This document shows positions 35,783-45,346 of a stretch of DNA of 64,000 nt, one piece after another (position 1 is the first letter of the stretch; every line of letters begins with the position of its first letter). The translations under genes were made by a program, and so were the position numbers. Below the pieces are notes generated by a model. It made no database searches. It had not been told where the DNA came from and worked only from the letters and a program-made list of their open reading frames with translations. Origin of the DNA: Achromobacter insolitus (GTDB lineage Bacteria; Pseudomonadota; Gammaproteobacteria; Burkholderiales; Burkholderiaceae_B); assembly GCF_002209555.1 (NCBI RefSeq), contig NZ_NJIF01000001.1, positions 1 through 64,000 on the forward strand, written 5' to 3'.

Positions 35783-37444
35783 TTAGCATGCGGCGGCAGG
35801 CCACGCCCGCGCAAGGATGGCCTGCGCGTCCGTGCCGCCCGCCAATTCGCCGAACACGCCGCCGCAGGCGCCCAGGCGACTGGCGACGAATGCCTGCGCC
35901 ACCGCCCCGGGCGCATGCTCGATCAGCAAGGCGGCCTGCCAAAGTCGGGCCAGGCCGCCAGCGATGCGGCGTGCCTGGAACTCGGCCTGGGCGCCGTCGG
36001 CCAGCAGCGTCCGCCAGCGCGCCAGCGCGTCGTCGAAGTCCTGGTACTGACCCGTCGCCCGCGCAAGTTCGCGTTCCAGGGCGGGCAAGGCGCCCGCTTC
36101 ACGCTGCAAAGCCCGCAGCACATCCAGCGCCATCACGTTGCCCGATCCTTCCCATATGGAATTAACCGGTGTTTCGCGGTACAGCCTGGGCATGGGGCCT
36201 TCCTCTACGTAACCATTGCCGCCCCAGACTTCCATGCACTCGGCCACCGCGGCGATGGCACGCTTGCAGACCCACAGCTTGGCCGCTGGGGTGCCCACGC
36301 GAACCAGGGCGCGCGCCCCGTCATCGGCGCGTTCGTCCACGGCGCGTGCCAGCCGCAAACCCAAGGCCATGGCGGCCTCGCTCTCGAGCGCCAGATCCGC
36401 CAACACGTTGCGCATGAGCGGCTGTTCGATCAAGGGCTTGCTGAAGGCGTGCCGATGCCGGGCGTGATGCGCGGACTGCACCAGCGCCTGTCGCAACAAC
36501 GCCGCGCTGCCCAGCACGCAATCGAGCCGCGTGGTGGCGGCCATCTCCAGCAACACTGTCAGACCGCGGCCCGGCTCGCCCACCATCACGCCCCAGGCAT
36601 CCTCGAACTCGACCTCGGCGCTGGCATTGCTGCAATTGCCGAGTTTGTCCTTAAGCCGGCGCACGCGCACGGCATTGCGCGGGCCGCCCGGTATCCAGCG
36701 CGGCACGAAAAAGCAGCTGAGCCCCTCATCGGTCTGCGCCAGCACCAGATGCGCGTCCGCCTGCGGTACCGAGAAAAACCATTTATGCCCCACCAGCAGA
36801 TAGGCGCGTCCCCGGCCCGGAGCATCCACCGGCGTGGCGCGCGTGGTGACCGCGCGCAGATCCGAGCCTCCCTGCTTTTCGGTCAGCCCCATGCCTATCA
36901 GGGCCGAGCGCTTGGCGCCCAATGGCGCGTCGGCGCCATCGAACTCTCGCGAATACAAGGCATTCAGCCACTGTCCGCCAAAGTCCACCGCACCCGCCGG
37001 CTCGCGTTGCAGCAGCGGCACAGCGGCAAAGGTCATGGTGGTCGGACACAAGGTGCCCGCCTCCACCTGGCCCTGCATGACATACGCGGCGGCCCGCGCC
37101 ACCTGCGCGCCCGGCTCGGACTGCGCCCAGGCGCGGCTGTGCAGGCCACGCGCCATGATGCCGCCCATCAGTGCATTCCATGAAGGGTGGAACTCGACGC
37201 GGTCGACGCGATGGCCGCTGCGGTCGTAGCTGATCAGGCGCGGCGGGCAGCGGTTGGCCTGCGCGCCGGCCTCCAGCGTCTGCGCCCGGCCCAGCCAGGC
37301 GCCGTGCGCCGCCAGGTCCGCCGCCCAGGCTTGCGCGCCTTCGCGCGCCACTGCCTCGCGCAAGGCAGGATCGGTTTCGTACAGGGAATAGTCTTCCAGG
37401 GGCGGCACCTGGTTGGATACGGTGTGCGTCACGAACGATGACAT
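35783..37444 (-). CDS. aidB: acyl-CoA dehydrogenase, AidB family
   Basis: Flavoprotein of 553 aa resembling AidB (E. coli 541 aa), the alkylation-induced acyl-CoA dehydrogenase homologue. Visible landmarks are [18 protein letters not shown], the FAD-binding [10 protein letters not shown], and the C-terminal [19 protein letters not shown]. These match AidB better than catabolic acyl-CoA dehydrogenases, which are about 380 aa. Its role is probably damage protection or DNA-associated, by family knowledge. I saw no Ada operator. Confidence 0.88.
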   Translation of the reverse strand: MSSFVTHTVSNQVPPLEDYSLYETDPALREAVAREGAQAWAADLAAHGAWLGRAQTLEAGAQANRCPPRLISYDRSGHRVDRVEFHPSWNALMGGIMARGLHSRAWAQSEPGAQVARAAAYVMQGQVEAGTLCPTTMTFAAVPLLQREPAGAVDFGGQWLNALYSREFDGADAPLGAKRSALIGMGLTEKQGGSDLRAVTTRATPVDAPGRGRAYLLVGHKWFFSVPQADAHLVLAQTDEGLSCFFVPRWIPGGPRNAVRVRRLKDKLGNCSNASAEVEFEDAWGVMVGEPGRGLTVLLEMAATTRLDCVLGSAALLRQALVQSAHHARHRHAFSKPLIEQPLMRNVLADLALESEAAMALGLRLARAVDERADDGARALVRVGTPAAKLWVCKRAIAAVAECMEVWGGNGYVEEGPMPRLYRETPVNSIWEGSGNVMALDVLRALQREAGALPALERELARATGQYQDFDDALARWRTLLADGAQAEFQARRIAGGLARLWQAALLIEHAPGAVAQAFVASRLGACGGVFGELAGGTDAQAILARAWPAAAC

Positions 37445-37504
37445 GGTCCCCCCTGGATCGATCCGTAGGCGCGCCGCCTGCCCGCGGCGCAGTCAGCCCC
37501 TTCC

Positions 37505-39034
37505 CTACCTGGCCATCGGCGCCACCAGGGCCCAGGGCCGCAGCGCTTCGACCTGCACCGCCAGTTCCAACAACAGCGCCTCGGTACCCAACGGCCCCAT
37601 GACTTGTATGCCGATGGGCAGGCCGTCGGACGACATGCCGAAGGGGATGGAAATGGCGGGCATGCCGGTCAGGTTGGCCAAAGGCGCAAACGGCGAATAG
37701 CCAATGACGCCCTTCTTGCCCAGACGGTAGGCCAGGTAATCGGCGTTGTCCATGGCGTAGCGGCCTATGGGCGCAGGCGGCAGCGCCAGCACGGGGCTCA
37801 GGAACAGGTCGTAACCCTGTGCGCCGTCGCGATGCAGAAAGCGGCCGACCCGGCGCGTGATCTCATGGCAGGTATCGACGCAAGCCACGTACTGCGCCCC
37901 GGAAATGGCACGGGCGTACTCGCGCGCGCCCAGCGTAGTCGGCTGCAATTCATCGGCCGCCAGACGCCGGCCCCGGGCCGCCACGAAGGCGTCGATGGCA
38001 TTGGCCGCTGCGCTAGCGATCAGCGGCAGCATGGGCGACAGCACCTCCTCGGAGCCGACCGGCGGCGCGGCCGGCACAAGCTCATGGCCCAGCGAGGCGA
38101 AAAAGCGCGCGGCTTCGTCCACCGTGGCCGCGACTTCGGGATGGATGGACTCGCCTTCGTACGTCGTATTGACGAAAGCGATGCGGCGTCGCGCCGCGGA
38201 CTGCGGATCGGCGGCAACGCGCGCGACCACGGCGCGGTAGGAGTCCACGGGCTGGGCGGGCGCCGCATAGGGCGCGCCCACATCGGCCCCGGCACTGATA
38301 TCCAGCGATGCGGCGCAGTCGCGCACCGACAGGGTCATCATGTGCTCGGTTGCGAGGCCGCCCCAGCCCTCGCCCTTCAGCGGGCCCAGTGGCATCAGCC
38401 CGCGCGAGGGCTTCAGGCCGAGCACCCCGCAGCAGGACGAGGGGATGCGAATCGATCCACCGCCGTCGCTGCCGTGCGCGATGCGCACCATGCCGCTGGC
38501 CAGCGCCGCGCCCGCGCCGCCGCTGGAACCGCCCGCGCTATGGCCTGCCTTCCAGGGATTCTGGGTCGCCGGCCCGTAGGCCGGGGATTCGGTAGTGGGG
38601 CTCAGGCCCAGTTCGGCGCTGGTGCTGCGGCCGAACGGAATCAGGCCGGCACGGCGATAGCGCTTGACGATTTCGGAATCGACATTCCATTCGACTTGGC
38701 CATACAGTACCGAGCCCATGCCGCTGGGCAAGCCCAACGCGGCGGTGCCCAGGTCCTTGAGCAAGGTGGGCACGCCCAGGAACGGGCGGTCCTGCAACCG
38801 CGCCAAACGCTGTTCCTGCGACAAGCCGGCAAGTTCTTCGTCCAGCGACTGCGCCAGGCGCAGGCCGATTTCCGGCTGCAGGCCGCAGGCCGCGTTGATC
38901 GAGGGATTGCGGGCCGCCACCCGGTCCACTGCCTGCTGCATCGCAGCAAGCGCAGTGGTGGCCCCGCGCGCGATGTCGGCGCCCAGCGCCGTCGCGTCGA
39001 GGGTAGAGGAATCATGGCGTTCAGCGGTGCTCAT
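37505..39034 (-). CDS. amidase (amidase-signature family)
   Basis: Amidase-signature hydrolase of 509 aa. The catalytic triad is visible: Lys in PTLLKDLG, cis-Ser in HSAGGSSGGAGAAL, and Ser in DGGGSIRIPSS. Related to 6-aminohexanoate-cyclic-dimer hydrolase and GatA-like amidases, but no gatB/gatC is nearby, so a catabolic amidase is more likely. Substrate unknown. It follows aidB upstream by 60 bp and may share its transcript. Confidence 0.88.
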   Translation of the reverse strand: MSTAERHDSSTLDATALGADIARGATTALAAMQQAVDRVAARNPSINAACGLQPEIGLRLAQSLDEELAGLSQEQRLARLQDRPFLGVPTLLKDLGTAALGLPSGMGSVLYGQVEWNVDSEIVKRYRRAGLIPFGRSTSAELGLSPTTESPAYGPATQNPWKAGHSAGGSSGGAGAALASGMVRIAHGSDGGGSIRIPSSCCGVLGLKPSRGLMPLGPLKGEGWGGLATEHMMTLSVRDCAASLDISAGADVGAPYAAPAQPVDSYRAVVARVAADPQSAARRRIAFVNTTYEGESIHPEVAATVDEAARFFASLGHELVPAAPPVGSEEVLSPMLPLIASAAANAIDAFVAARGRRLAADELQPTTLGAREYARAISGAQYVACVDTCHEITRRVGRFLHRDGAQGYDLFLSPVLALPPAPIGRYAMDNADYLAYRLGKKGVIGYSPFAPLANLTGMPAISIPFGMSSDGLPIGIQVMGPLGTEALLLELAVQVEALRPWALVAPMAR

Positions 39035-39153
39035 GCTTGCAATGCTCCAGGAGTCGACGGCGGATTGCCGCTATGCGCCAGGATATCGGGTGCGGCACCG
39101 GGCAACAAGCTCAGACGGTTCGTGCCGCGCACTGCCACGCCCCGGCAGCCGTA

Positions 39154-40530
39154 TCAGTTCGCTCCGGTGGCTGGGGCGTCCTGTTCCTCGTCGTCCTCCG
39201 CGTCGGCCTCGTCAGCGCCGCCCAGCAGGAGCCGGGCATCGGCGTCGGGCAGCGCCTCGACGGCCTTGAGATTCTTGAGCATGGCGCGGGTTCGGACTTC
39301 CGTCTGCCCGATCTTGTTGCTGGCGGTGTCCAGCGTCTTCTTGACGCTGGCCAGCGATTCGCCGAACTTGCCGAATTCCGTCTTGACCGCGCGCAGCACC
39401 TGCCAGACTTCGGAAGAGCGCTGCTCGATCGCCAGCGTGCGAAAGCCCATCTGCAAGCTGTTCAGCAAGGCAGCCAGGTTGCTGGGGCCCGCCACGTTGA
39501 CGCGCAGGTCGTGCAGCTTGTCCAGCAGGCCCGGCCGGCGCAGGACTTCGGCATACAGGCTTTCGGTGGGCAGGAACATGATGGCGAAGTCCGTGGTGTG
39601 CGGCGGAGCGACGTACTTACCGGCAATCAGGCGCGCCTGCAATTCCACGGCACGGCCCAATGCGGCGCCGGCGCTCCTCACGCCCTCGGCGTCGGCCGCT
39701 TCCTGCGCGTCCATGAGGCGTTCGTATTCTTCCTTGGGGAACTTGGCGTCGATGGGCAGCCAGACCGGCTCGCCGCCGTCGCCACGGCCCGGCAGCCGGA
39801 TGGCGAATTCCACTACCGCGTCGCTGCCGGGAACGGGCTTGATATTGCTAGCGTACTGGTCGGGCGTCATGTTGTCTTCTATCAGCCTGGCCAGTTGCAC
39901 TTCGCCCCAGGTGCCGCGCGATTTCACGTTGGTCAGCACCCGTTTCAGGTCGCCCACGCCGGCTGCCAGCGCCTGCATTTCCCCCAGCCCCTTGTGCACC
40001 GCCTCCAGGCGATCCGACACCAGCTTGAAGGATTCCCCCAGACGTTGTTCCAGCGTGGCGTGGAGCTTTTCGTCCACGGTACGGCGCATTTCGTCGAGCT
40101 TGGCGCTGTTGTCGGTTTGCAACGATTGCAGGCGCTGATCCACCGTGGAGCGCACTTCCATCAGACGCCGCTCGTTGATCTGTATCAGCCCCTGCAACTG
40201 CTCGGAAAAGCCCGCGGCAAATCGCGCCAGGGATTCCGCCGATTCCGCTCGCGCGGCTTGCGCGTCGCGCGACAACCCGGCGCGCAGGTCCCCGTGCGAC
40301 TGCGACAGCTCCACCCGCAAGGCGCGTGTCGAGTCCGCGAATTCACTGCGCAGGCCGCGTTGCCCTTCCGCGATGTCGGACCGCAACGCGCGTTCGGTGC
40401 GTTCCAGGCTCTCCAGCAGCGCGTCGAGCCGCGCATCCGGCGCCGGCCGGCGCAACCAGGCCAGCAAGGCAGCCAAAAATGCCAGCACAGCGCCGCCCGC
40501 GGCGATCCAAAGCAGATGAATGTCGTTCAA
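39154..40530 (-). CDS. rmuC: DNA recombination protein RmuC
   Basis: Protein of 458 aa with one N-terminal membrane helix (IHLLWIAAGGAVLAFLAALL), a long coiled coil (about residues 40-190) and the RmuC nuclease-like domain (WLPIDAKFPKEEYERL, TDFAIMFLPTESLYAE). It limits inversions at short repeats. I place the start at TTG 40530 because GGAG is 9 bp upstream and the hydrophobic helix follows directly; the earlier open frame is not family-like and would overlap the divergent gene. Confidence 0.9.
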   Translation of the reverse strand: MNDIHLLWIAAGGAVLAFLAALLAWLRRPAPDARLDALLESLERTERALRSDIAEGQRGLRSEFADSTRALRVELSQSHGDLRAGLSRDAQAARAESAESLARFAAGFSEQLQGLIQINERRLMEVRSTVDQRLQSLQTDNSAKLDEMRRTVDEKLHATLEQRLGESFKLVSDRLEAVHKGLGEMQALAAGVGDLKRVLTNVKSRGTWGEVQLARLIEDNMTPDQYASNIKPVPGSDAVVEFAIRLPGRGDGGEPVWLPIDAKFPKEEYERLMDAQEAADAEGVRSAGAALGRAVELQARLIAGKYVAPPHTTDFAIMFLPTESLYAEVLRRPGLLDKLHDLRVNVAGPSNLAALLNSLQMGFRTLAIEQRSSEVWQVLRAVKTEFGKFGESLASVKKTLDTASNKIGQTEVRTRAMLKNLKAVEALPDADARLLLGGADEADAEDDEEQDAPATGAN

Positions 40531-40669
40531 AAGATACGTCTCCAAAGCCAGGATTGTAGGACCCGGGCCACGTCTGCCGCAGCGCATCCCTTCAGAAGCC
40601 TGCATTGTCAGACTAGTTACCTGGAACAAGGGATTAAACTCTGATATATCCAAACAGGTTCCTCCGCCC

Positions 40670-41368
40670 TTGAATCCTGCAGACCCCTTCCCCTGTATCC
40701 CCGCGGCGTCATTCCAGTCCATATTTGGCCCGCTGGACCTGAACGCCGCCACGCCGCTCGCCTCTGGCCACGACAGGCATATCTTCCAACACCCCAACAT
40801 GCCATCCTTGCTCGTCAAGGTCATGGATATGCGCGCCCGCGCGATCTATCTGGAAGCACGGCCGTTCAAGCGCTGGTATAAGCAGTACCAGCGTGAAAGC
40901 GCCTACCGCGTCTACCTGACGGAGATTTCGGAATACGTCACCACGACGACCCGCCCGTCAGGCGTGTGGCAAGTGCCGATGGCGCGCATCCTCGGGGTCG
41001 CGCAGACCACCCTCGGCCTGGGCCTGGTGGTCGAGAAAATCTGCGACGCGGACGGCAACCTCGCGCCCACGGTCACGGACCTGGCCAAGCAGGGCAAGCT
41101 GGACGACGCCCTCAGCGCCCAGCTGGATGAATTCTTCCTGGACCTGGCCGATGCCCACGTGGTGCTGCATGACGTCTCCGCCAGCAATATCGCCTGCGGC
41201 CTGAACGCCGATGGCAAACAGGGCCTGTACCTGATCGACGGTTTCGGCGGGCTGCCTCTGATACCGCTATATGCCTGGAGCAAGCGCCTGAACAGCCGCC
41301 GCATTCATCGCAAGTACACGCGCATGCGCGCCGCCCTGGCCGAGCGCATCGCCACGGGCGGCTTCTGA
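40670..41368 (+). CDS. YrbL family kinase-like protein
   Basis: About 230 aa, matching the PhoP-regulatory-network YrbL family. The fold is protein-kinase-like: a Gly-loop region (LASGHDRHIFQHP), Lys in SLLVKVMD, and HDVSASNIACGL with DGFGG as catalytic loop and metal motif. The start is uncertain. I use in-frame TTG 40670, which keeps the N-lobe; ATG 40520 would overlap the rmuC start, and ATG 40799 would cut off the loop. Codon bias before 40670 looks non-coding. The promoter must lie between the divergent starts. Confidence 0.72.
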   Translation: MNPADPFPCIPAASFQSIFGPLDLNAATPLASGHDRHIFQHPNMPSLLVKVMDMRARAIYLEARPFKRWYKQYQRESAYRVYLTEISEYVTTTTRPSGVWQVPMARILGVAQTTLGLGLVVEKICDADGNLAPTVTDLAKQGKLDDALSAQLDEFFLDLADAHVVLHDVSASNIACGLNADGKQGLYLIDGFGGLPLIPLYAWSKRLNSRRIHRKYTRMRAALAERIATGGF

Positions 41369-41403
41369 AACGCTCCTTCGAAGCGAGGGCGCCACCAAGG
41401 CGC

Positions 41404-42177
41404 CTATAGCCCCGGCGCTTCCGGCAGCACGACGCCCTGGCGGTCCACCCACACATAGTCATGGCCGGCCCGCTGCCCGCGGCGCAAGGGATTGCGCGTG
41501 CAGAAGGCAGCGTAGGCCGGATCCACATAGCGGTAGTGCAGGTGTTCGTCCCGTCCCGGGGGGATGCCAAGCCGCGTGGTGCAGATAAGTGCCTCGGGCG
41601 ATTGGCCCACATCTTCCACATACAGCGCTTGCGGATCGAAACGGCGCGCGTCCCAATCCGGCACTTTCAAGCCCAGCGCCCGGCACAGCAGGGTCTGGCC
41701 GGCGCACAGGCCTGAAACGGGCCTGGGCCGCCCCTGCGCATCGGGGTTCAATTCCAGCATGCGGGCCAGCGCCTGCGGGCCGGAGACCCCGTCGGTCCAG
41801 GGATAGGCGGATTTGATCAGTACGGCGTTGCCGGGCCCTGCGGCGCTGAAGTTCAGCGAATCCCCGCCGCGGGCGTAATACATGTAGACCGTGCCGCCGT
41901 CCATGAACAGGGCGCGCCGCTTGTGGGTGTAGCCCAATGACGCATGGCTGCCCTTCTCTTCCAGGTAATACGCCTCGGTCTCGATGATGCGGGCGGACAG
42001 CCACAGGTCACCGACGCGATGCCGTATGACCTTTCCCGGCAATTCGCGCGCCAGCTGCGCGGCGTCGCGGTCGAAGAAGGCGTCGGGCAAGGCCCGGCCG
42101 GTGGGGTCTTGCGCGCGGTCCCGCCGAGGCTGGGCCTCAGGCGAAGCGTTCGCCGTAGCGTTTTTCGCTGAAGCCAA
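41404..42177 (-). CDS. DNA-3-methyladenine glycosylase (AAG type)
   Basis: Base-excision repair enzyme of 257 aa in the AAG/MPG family. IIETEAYY carries the catalytic Glu, and SGLCAGQTLLCRALGL and GTVYMYYARG are family segments. It removes alkylated purines, which pairs thematically with the AidB protein 4 kb away. It overlaps the preceding YffB-like gene by 41 bp and is the last gene of the leftward pot operon string. A hairpin at 41388-41404 separates it from the convergent YrbL-like gene. Confidence 0.92.
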   Translation of the reverse strand: MASAKNATANASPEAQPRRDRAQDPTGRALPDAFFDRDAAQLARELPGKVIRHRVGDLWLSARIIETEAYYLEEKGSHASLGYTHKRRALFMDGGTVYMYYARGGDSLNFSAAGPGNAVLIKSAYPWTDGVSGPQALARMLELNPDAQGRPRPVSGLCAGQTLLCRALGLKVPDWDARRFDPQALYVEDVGQSPEALICTTRLGIPPGRDEHLHYRYVDPAYAAFCTRNPLRRGQRAGHDYVWVDRQGVVLPEAPGL

Positions 42178-42493
42178 CGCTCACCTCGCCATCGGGCGTC
42201 ACCGTGACCGGACGGCGCACCAGCGCCGGGTATTCGGCAATCAGCTGGCTCCATTGGGCATCGGTGTGCGCGGTCTTGCGCTCTTCGGGCAGGTTGCGCC
42301 AGGTCATGGACGTACGGTTGACCAGCTTTTCCCATCCGCCAACCTGGTCCGCCCAGGATTTCAGGGTGGCGGCGGGCACTGGATTATCACGGTAGTCCAC
42401 GAACGCGTGATCGACGCCATGCGCGGTCAGCCAATCGCGCGCCTTGACGCAGGTGCTGCACTTCGTCAGGCCGTACAGGGTGGTTTGCTTCAT
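42137..42493 (-). CDS. ArsC/Spx-family protein (YffB-like)
   Basis: Thioredoxin-fold protein of 118 aa with CSTCVKARDWL near the N-terminus and RRPVTV in the RRPV position of ArsC-type reductases. Closest in pattern to YffB, a probable glutathione-dependent thiol reductase rather than an arsenate reductase (no ars genes near). Its ATG overlaps the stop of the polyamine permease gene as ATGA. Confidence 0.88.
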   Translation of the reverse strand: MKQTTLYGLTKCSTCVKARDWLTAHGVDHAFVDYRDNPVPAATLKSWADQVGGWEKLVNRTSMTWRNLPEERKTAHTDAQWSQLIAEYPALVRRPVTVTPDGEVSVGFSEKRYGERFA

Positions 42494-43299
42494 TTGGGTT
42501 CAGACTCCTTGCGCCATTGCATGCGATTGGCCAGGATCACGCAGGTTCCAACCGCCAGAATGAAGAGGGTCGCCAATGCGTTGATCTCGGGCTTGAGGCC
42601 CAGGCGCACCCGCGAAAAGACTTCCATCGGGAGCGTGCTGGAGCTGGGGCCGGACAGGAATGACGCCAGCACCACATCGTCCAGCGACAAAGTGAAGGAC
42701 AACAGCCAGGCCGAAGCCAGCGCCGGCGCGATCAGCGGCAGCGTGATCTTGAAAAAAACGGTCATGGGCGTGGCGCCCAGGTCCAGGGCGGCCTCTTCCA
42801 GCGAACGGTCCAGGTCGCGGATGCGAGTCTGGATGACGACCGCCACAAAGGCCATGCACAGGGTTACGTGGCCCACCCAGATCGTGAAGATGCCGTTTTC
42901 CGCGGGCCACCCCAGGCTGCCGCGCAGTTCCACGAACATCAGCAGCAAGGAAATGCCCAGCACCACTTCGGGAATGACCAGGGGCGCGCTGAGCATGCCC
43001 ACGTACAGCGCAAAACCGCGAAAGCGTCCCATGCGGCCCAGCACGTAGCCGGCCCAGGTGCCAATGATGACCGCTGCGGTGGCGGTCATGGCGGCGATGC
43101 GGAACGAGAGCCAGGCCGCGCGCAACAGCGCGTCGTCGTTGAACAGCGAGTGATACCAACGGAACGAAAAACCGGTCCAGGACGTGACGGTGGGCGATTC
43201 GTTGAACGAGAACACCATCAGGCTGATGATGGGCACGTACAGGAAGAAGTACCCCAGCCCCAGCACCACGGCGCGCAAAGTCTTGTTGGGACCGTTCAT
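42490..43299 (-). CDS. potI: putrescine/polyamine ABC transporter permease (PotI)
   Basis: Inner-membrane permease of 269 aa with six helices. The EAA loop (EEAALDLGATPMTVFFKITLPLIAPA) contacts the ATPase. Length and sequence fit PotI (281 aa). It follows PotH with an ATGA overlap and completes a potFGHI set, so putrescine or spermidine import is the likely role. Confidence 0.88.
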   Translation of the reverse strand: MNGPNKTLRAVVLGLGYFFLYVPIISLMVFSFNESPTVTSWTGFSFRWYHSLFNDDALLRAAWLSFRIAAMTATAAVIIGTWAGYVLGRMGRFRGFALYVGMLSAPLVIPEVVLGISLLLMFVELRGSLGWPAENGIFTIWVGHVTLCMAFVAVVIQTRIRDLDRSLEEAALDLGATPMTVFFKITLPLIAPALASAWLLSFTLSLDDVVLASFLSGPSSSTLPMEVFSRVRLGLKPEINALATLFILAVGTCVILANRMQWRKESEPK

Positions 43300-44216
43300 T
43301 TGCGGCCTCCGTTCGCCTGCTCCTGCTGCTTGACCTGGTTGTACTGGAAGACCACCAGCGGCACCAGCAACAACAGCACCATCACGCAGGTCACGGCCGA
43401 CGCCATGGGCCAGTCGGCGTTGTTGAAGAATTCATTCCACATGACGCGGCCCATCATGAGCGTATTGGCGCCGCCCAGCATTTCCGGGATCACGTATTCG
43501 CCCACGGCCGGGATGAACACCAGCATGGCGCCCGCGATCACGCCCTGGCGCGACAACGGCACGGTGATCTGCCAGAACGCCTGCCAGGGCTTGGCGCCCA
43601 GGTCGTAGGCGGCTTCGAGCAGGCGCAGGTCCATCTTCACCAGCGTGGCGTACAGCGGCAGGATGAAGAACGGCAGGTAGGCATACACCATGCCGATGTA
43701 GACCGCTATGTCCGTGCGGTAGATTTCCAGCGGACTGGAGATAATGCCCAGGCCCTGCAGCAGGTTGTTGAGCAACCCATCGTTGCGCAGGATACCGACC
43801 CAGGCGTACACGCGCAGCAGCAGCGAAGTCCAGAACGGCAGGATCACGCCCAGCAGCAAAAGGTTGCGCACCGAAGGCGACGAGCGCGCAATGTAGTAGG
43901 CAATTGGGTAGCCGATCAGCACGCAGCACAGCGTGGTGACGGCGGCAATCTTCACCGAATTCAGATAGGTGGCGAAGTACAGGCTGTCCGTGAACAGCAG
44001 GATGTAGCCGCGCAGATGCAGGCTGAACTGCACCGCCTCGTCCTTGAACTCCGCCAGCGACGTGTACGGCGGAATGCCGAATTTAAGCTCGGCAAAGCTG
44101 ATCTTCAGGACCAGCAGGAACGGCACCAGCAGGAACAACACCAGCCAGGCGAATGGCGGCACCACCGCCAGCGCCCGGCCCGACGGCAACCAGTCGCGGG
44201 GCGAAATGCGGATCAT
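43296..44216 (-). CDS. potH: putrescine/polyamine ABC transporter permease (PotH)
   Basis: Permease of 306 aa with six helices; the EAA loop is LLEAAYDLGAKPWQAFWQIT. Conserved MPFFxLPLY-like segment (YLPFFILPLYATL). Overlaps the PotG gene at its start by 4 bp. Partner of PotI in one transport channel. Confidence 0.88.
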   Translation of the reverse strand: MIRISPRDWLPSGRALAVVPPFAWLVLFLLVPFLLVLKISFAELKFGIPPYTSLAEFKDEAVQFSLHLRGYILLFTDSLYFATYLNSVKIAAVTTLCCVLIGYPIAYYIARSSPSVRNLLLLGVILPFWTSLLLRVYAWVGILRNDGLLNNLLQGLGIISSPLEIYRTDIAVYIGMVYAYLPFFILPLYATLVKMDLRLLEAAYDLGAKPWQAFWQITVPLSRQGVIAGAMLVFIPAVGEYVIPEMLGGANTLMMGRVMWNEFFNNADWPMASAVTCVMVLLLLVPLVVFQYNQVKQQEQANGGRK

Positions 44217-45340
44217 GACGCCAGCACCGTCGCGCTGTCGGCGTCCCAGCTGACGAAGATTTCTTCGTCAATGCCAGGCGCATCCATCTGGACAAGCAAT
44301 TGGCTGGGCACGCTGGCCTCCACCGTCTTGCCGGAATCCAGGCGGATCTGGTAGAGCGCATAGCTGCCCATCCACGCCATGTGGCTGACCATGCCGTGGG
44401 CCCAGTTGTATTCGGCGTCAGGCTGCTCGCGCGACACGACCAGCCGTTCCGGACGGATGGAGACGTGCACTTCCATGCCCAGCGGTTCGCTCACACCGTG
44501 GTTGACGAAGAGCGGACGGGTCAGTTCGCCGCATTCGATGGCGACGTGGTCGGGCTCATCGACCACAATGGTCCCGGTGAACATATTGGTCGACCCGATG
44601 AAGCTGGCCACGAAACGGGAATTCGGGAAGGCATAGACGTCCTGCGGTGTGCCGCATTGGACGATCTGGCCTTCGGTCATGACGGCCAGGCGGTGCGCCA
44701 TGGTCATGGCTTCTTCCTGATCGTGCGTGACCATGATGCAGGTCACGCCGACCTGCTCGAGGATCTTCACGAGCTCGATCTGGGTCTTCTGGCGAATCTG
44801 CTTGTCCAGCGCGGACATGGGTTCGTCCAGCAGCAGCAGCTTGGGCCGCTTGACCAGGCTGCGCGCCAGCGCCACGCGCTGCTGCTGCCCGCCCGACAGC
44901 TGGTTGGGCTTGCGGCGCGAATAGCCGGCCATCTGGACAAGATCCAGGGCCTCGAACACGCGGTCATGGATTTCGGCCCGGTCCACGCCTTCCTGCTTCA
45001 GGCCGAAAGCCACATTGGCCTCCACCGTCATGTGCGGGAATAGCGCGTAGGACTGGAACATCATGTTCACGGGTCGCCGGTACGGCGGCACATGGGTGAT
45101 GTCCTCGCCGTCCAGGAAAATCTGGCCCGACGTGGCTTCCTCGAAGCCCGCCAGCATGCGCAGCAGCGTGGACTTGCCGCTGCCGGAACTGCCGAGCAGG
45201 GCGAAGATCTCGTTGCGCTTGACCGCGAGATTGACGGAACGGACGGCGACCACATCGCCGAAGATCTTTACGACATCGGAAATCCGGACGAACTCGTCCG
45301 GATCGGCCGAATGCTGCGCCGAGTAACGGCTATCGCTCAT
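44213..45340 (-). CDS. potG: putrescine/polyamine ABC transporter ATPase (PotG)
   Basis: ATP-binding subunit of 375 aa that drives the PotHI permease. Walker [11 protein letters not shown]-loop [13 protein letters not shown], signature [13 protein letters not shown] and Walker [13 protein letters not shown] are intact, with a TOBE domain at the C-terminus. Six bp separate it from potF. Length matches E. coli PotG (377). Confidence 0.92.
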   Translation of the reverse strand: MSDSRYSAQHSADPDEFVRISDVVKIFGDVVAVRSVNLAVKRNEIFALLGSSGSGKSTLLRMLAGFEEATSGQIFLDGEDITHVPPYRRPVNMMFQSYALFPHMTVEANVAFGLKQEGVDRAEIHDRVFEALDLVQMAGYSRRKPNQLSGGQQQRVALARSLVKRPKLLLLDEPMSALDKQIRQKTQIELVKILEQVGVTCIMVTHDQEEAMTMAHRLAVMTEGQIVQCGTPQDVYAFPNSRFVASFIGSTNMFTGTIVVDEPDHVAIECGELTRPLFVNHGVSEPLGMEVHVSIRPERLVVSREQPDAEYNWAHGMVSHMAWMGSYALYQIRLDSGKTVEASVPSQLLVQMDAPGIDEEIFVSWDADSATVLAS

Positions 45341-45346
45341 GATGAC

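Noticed and set aside
37604..40138. 844-codon plus-strand frame opposite the amidase and rmuC
   Set aside because: Shadow of two well-supported minus-strand genes.
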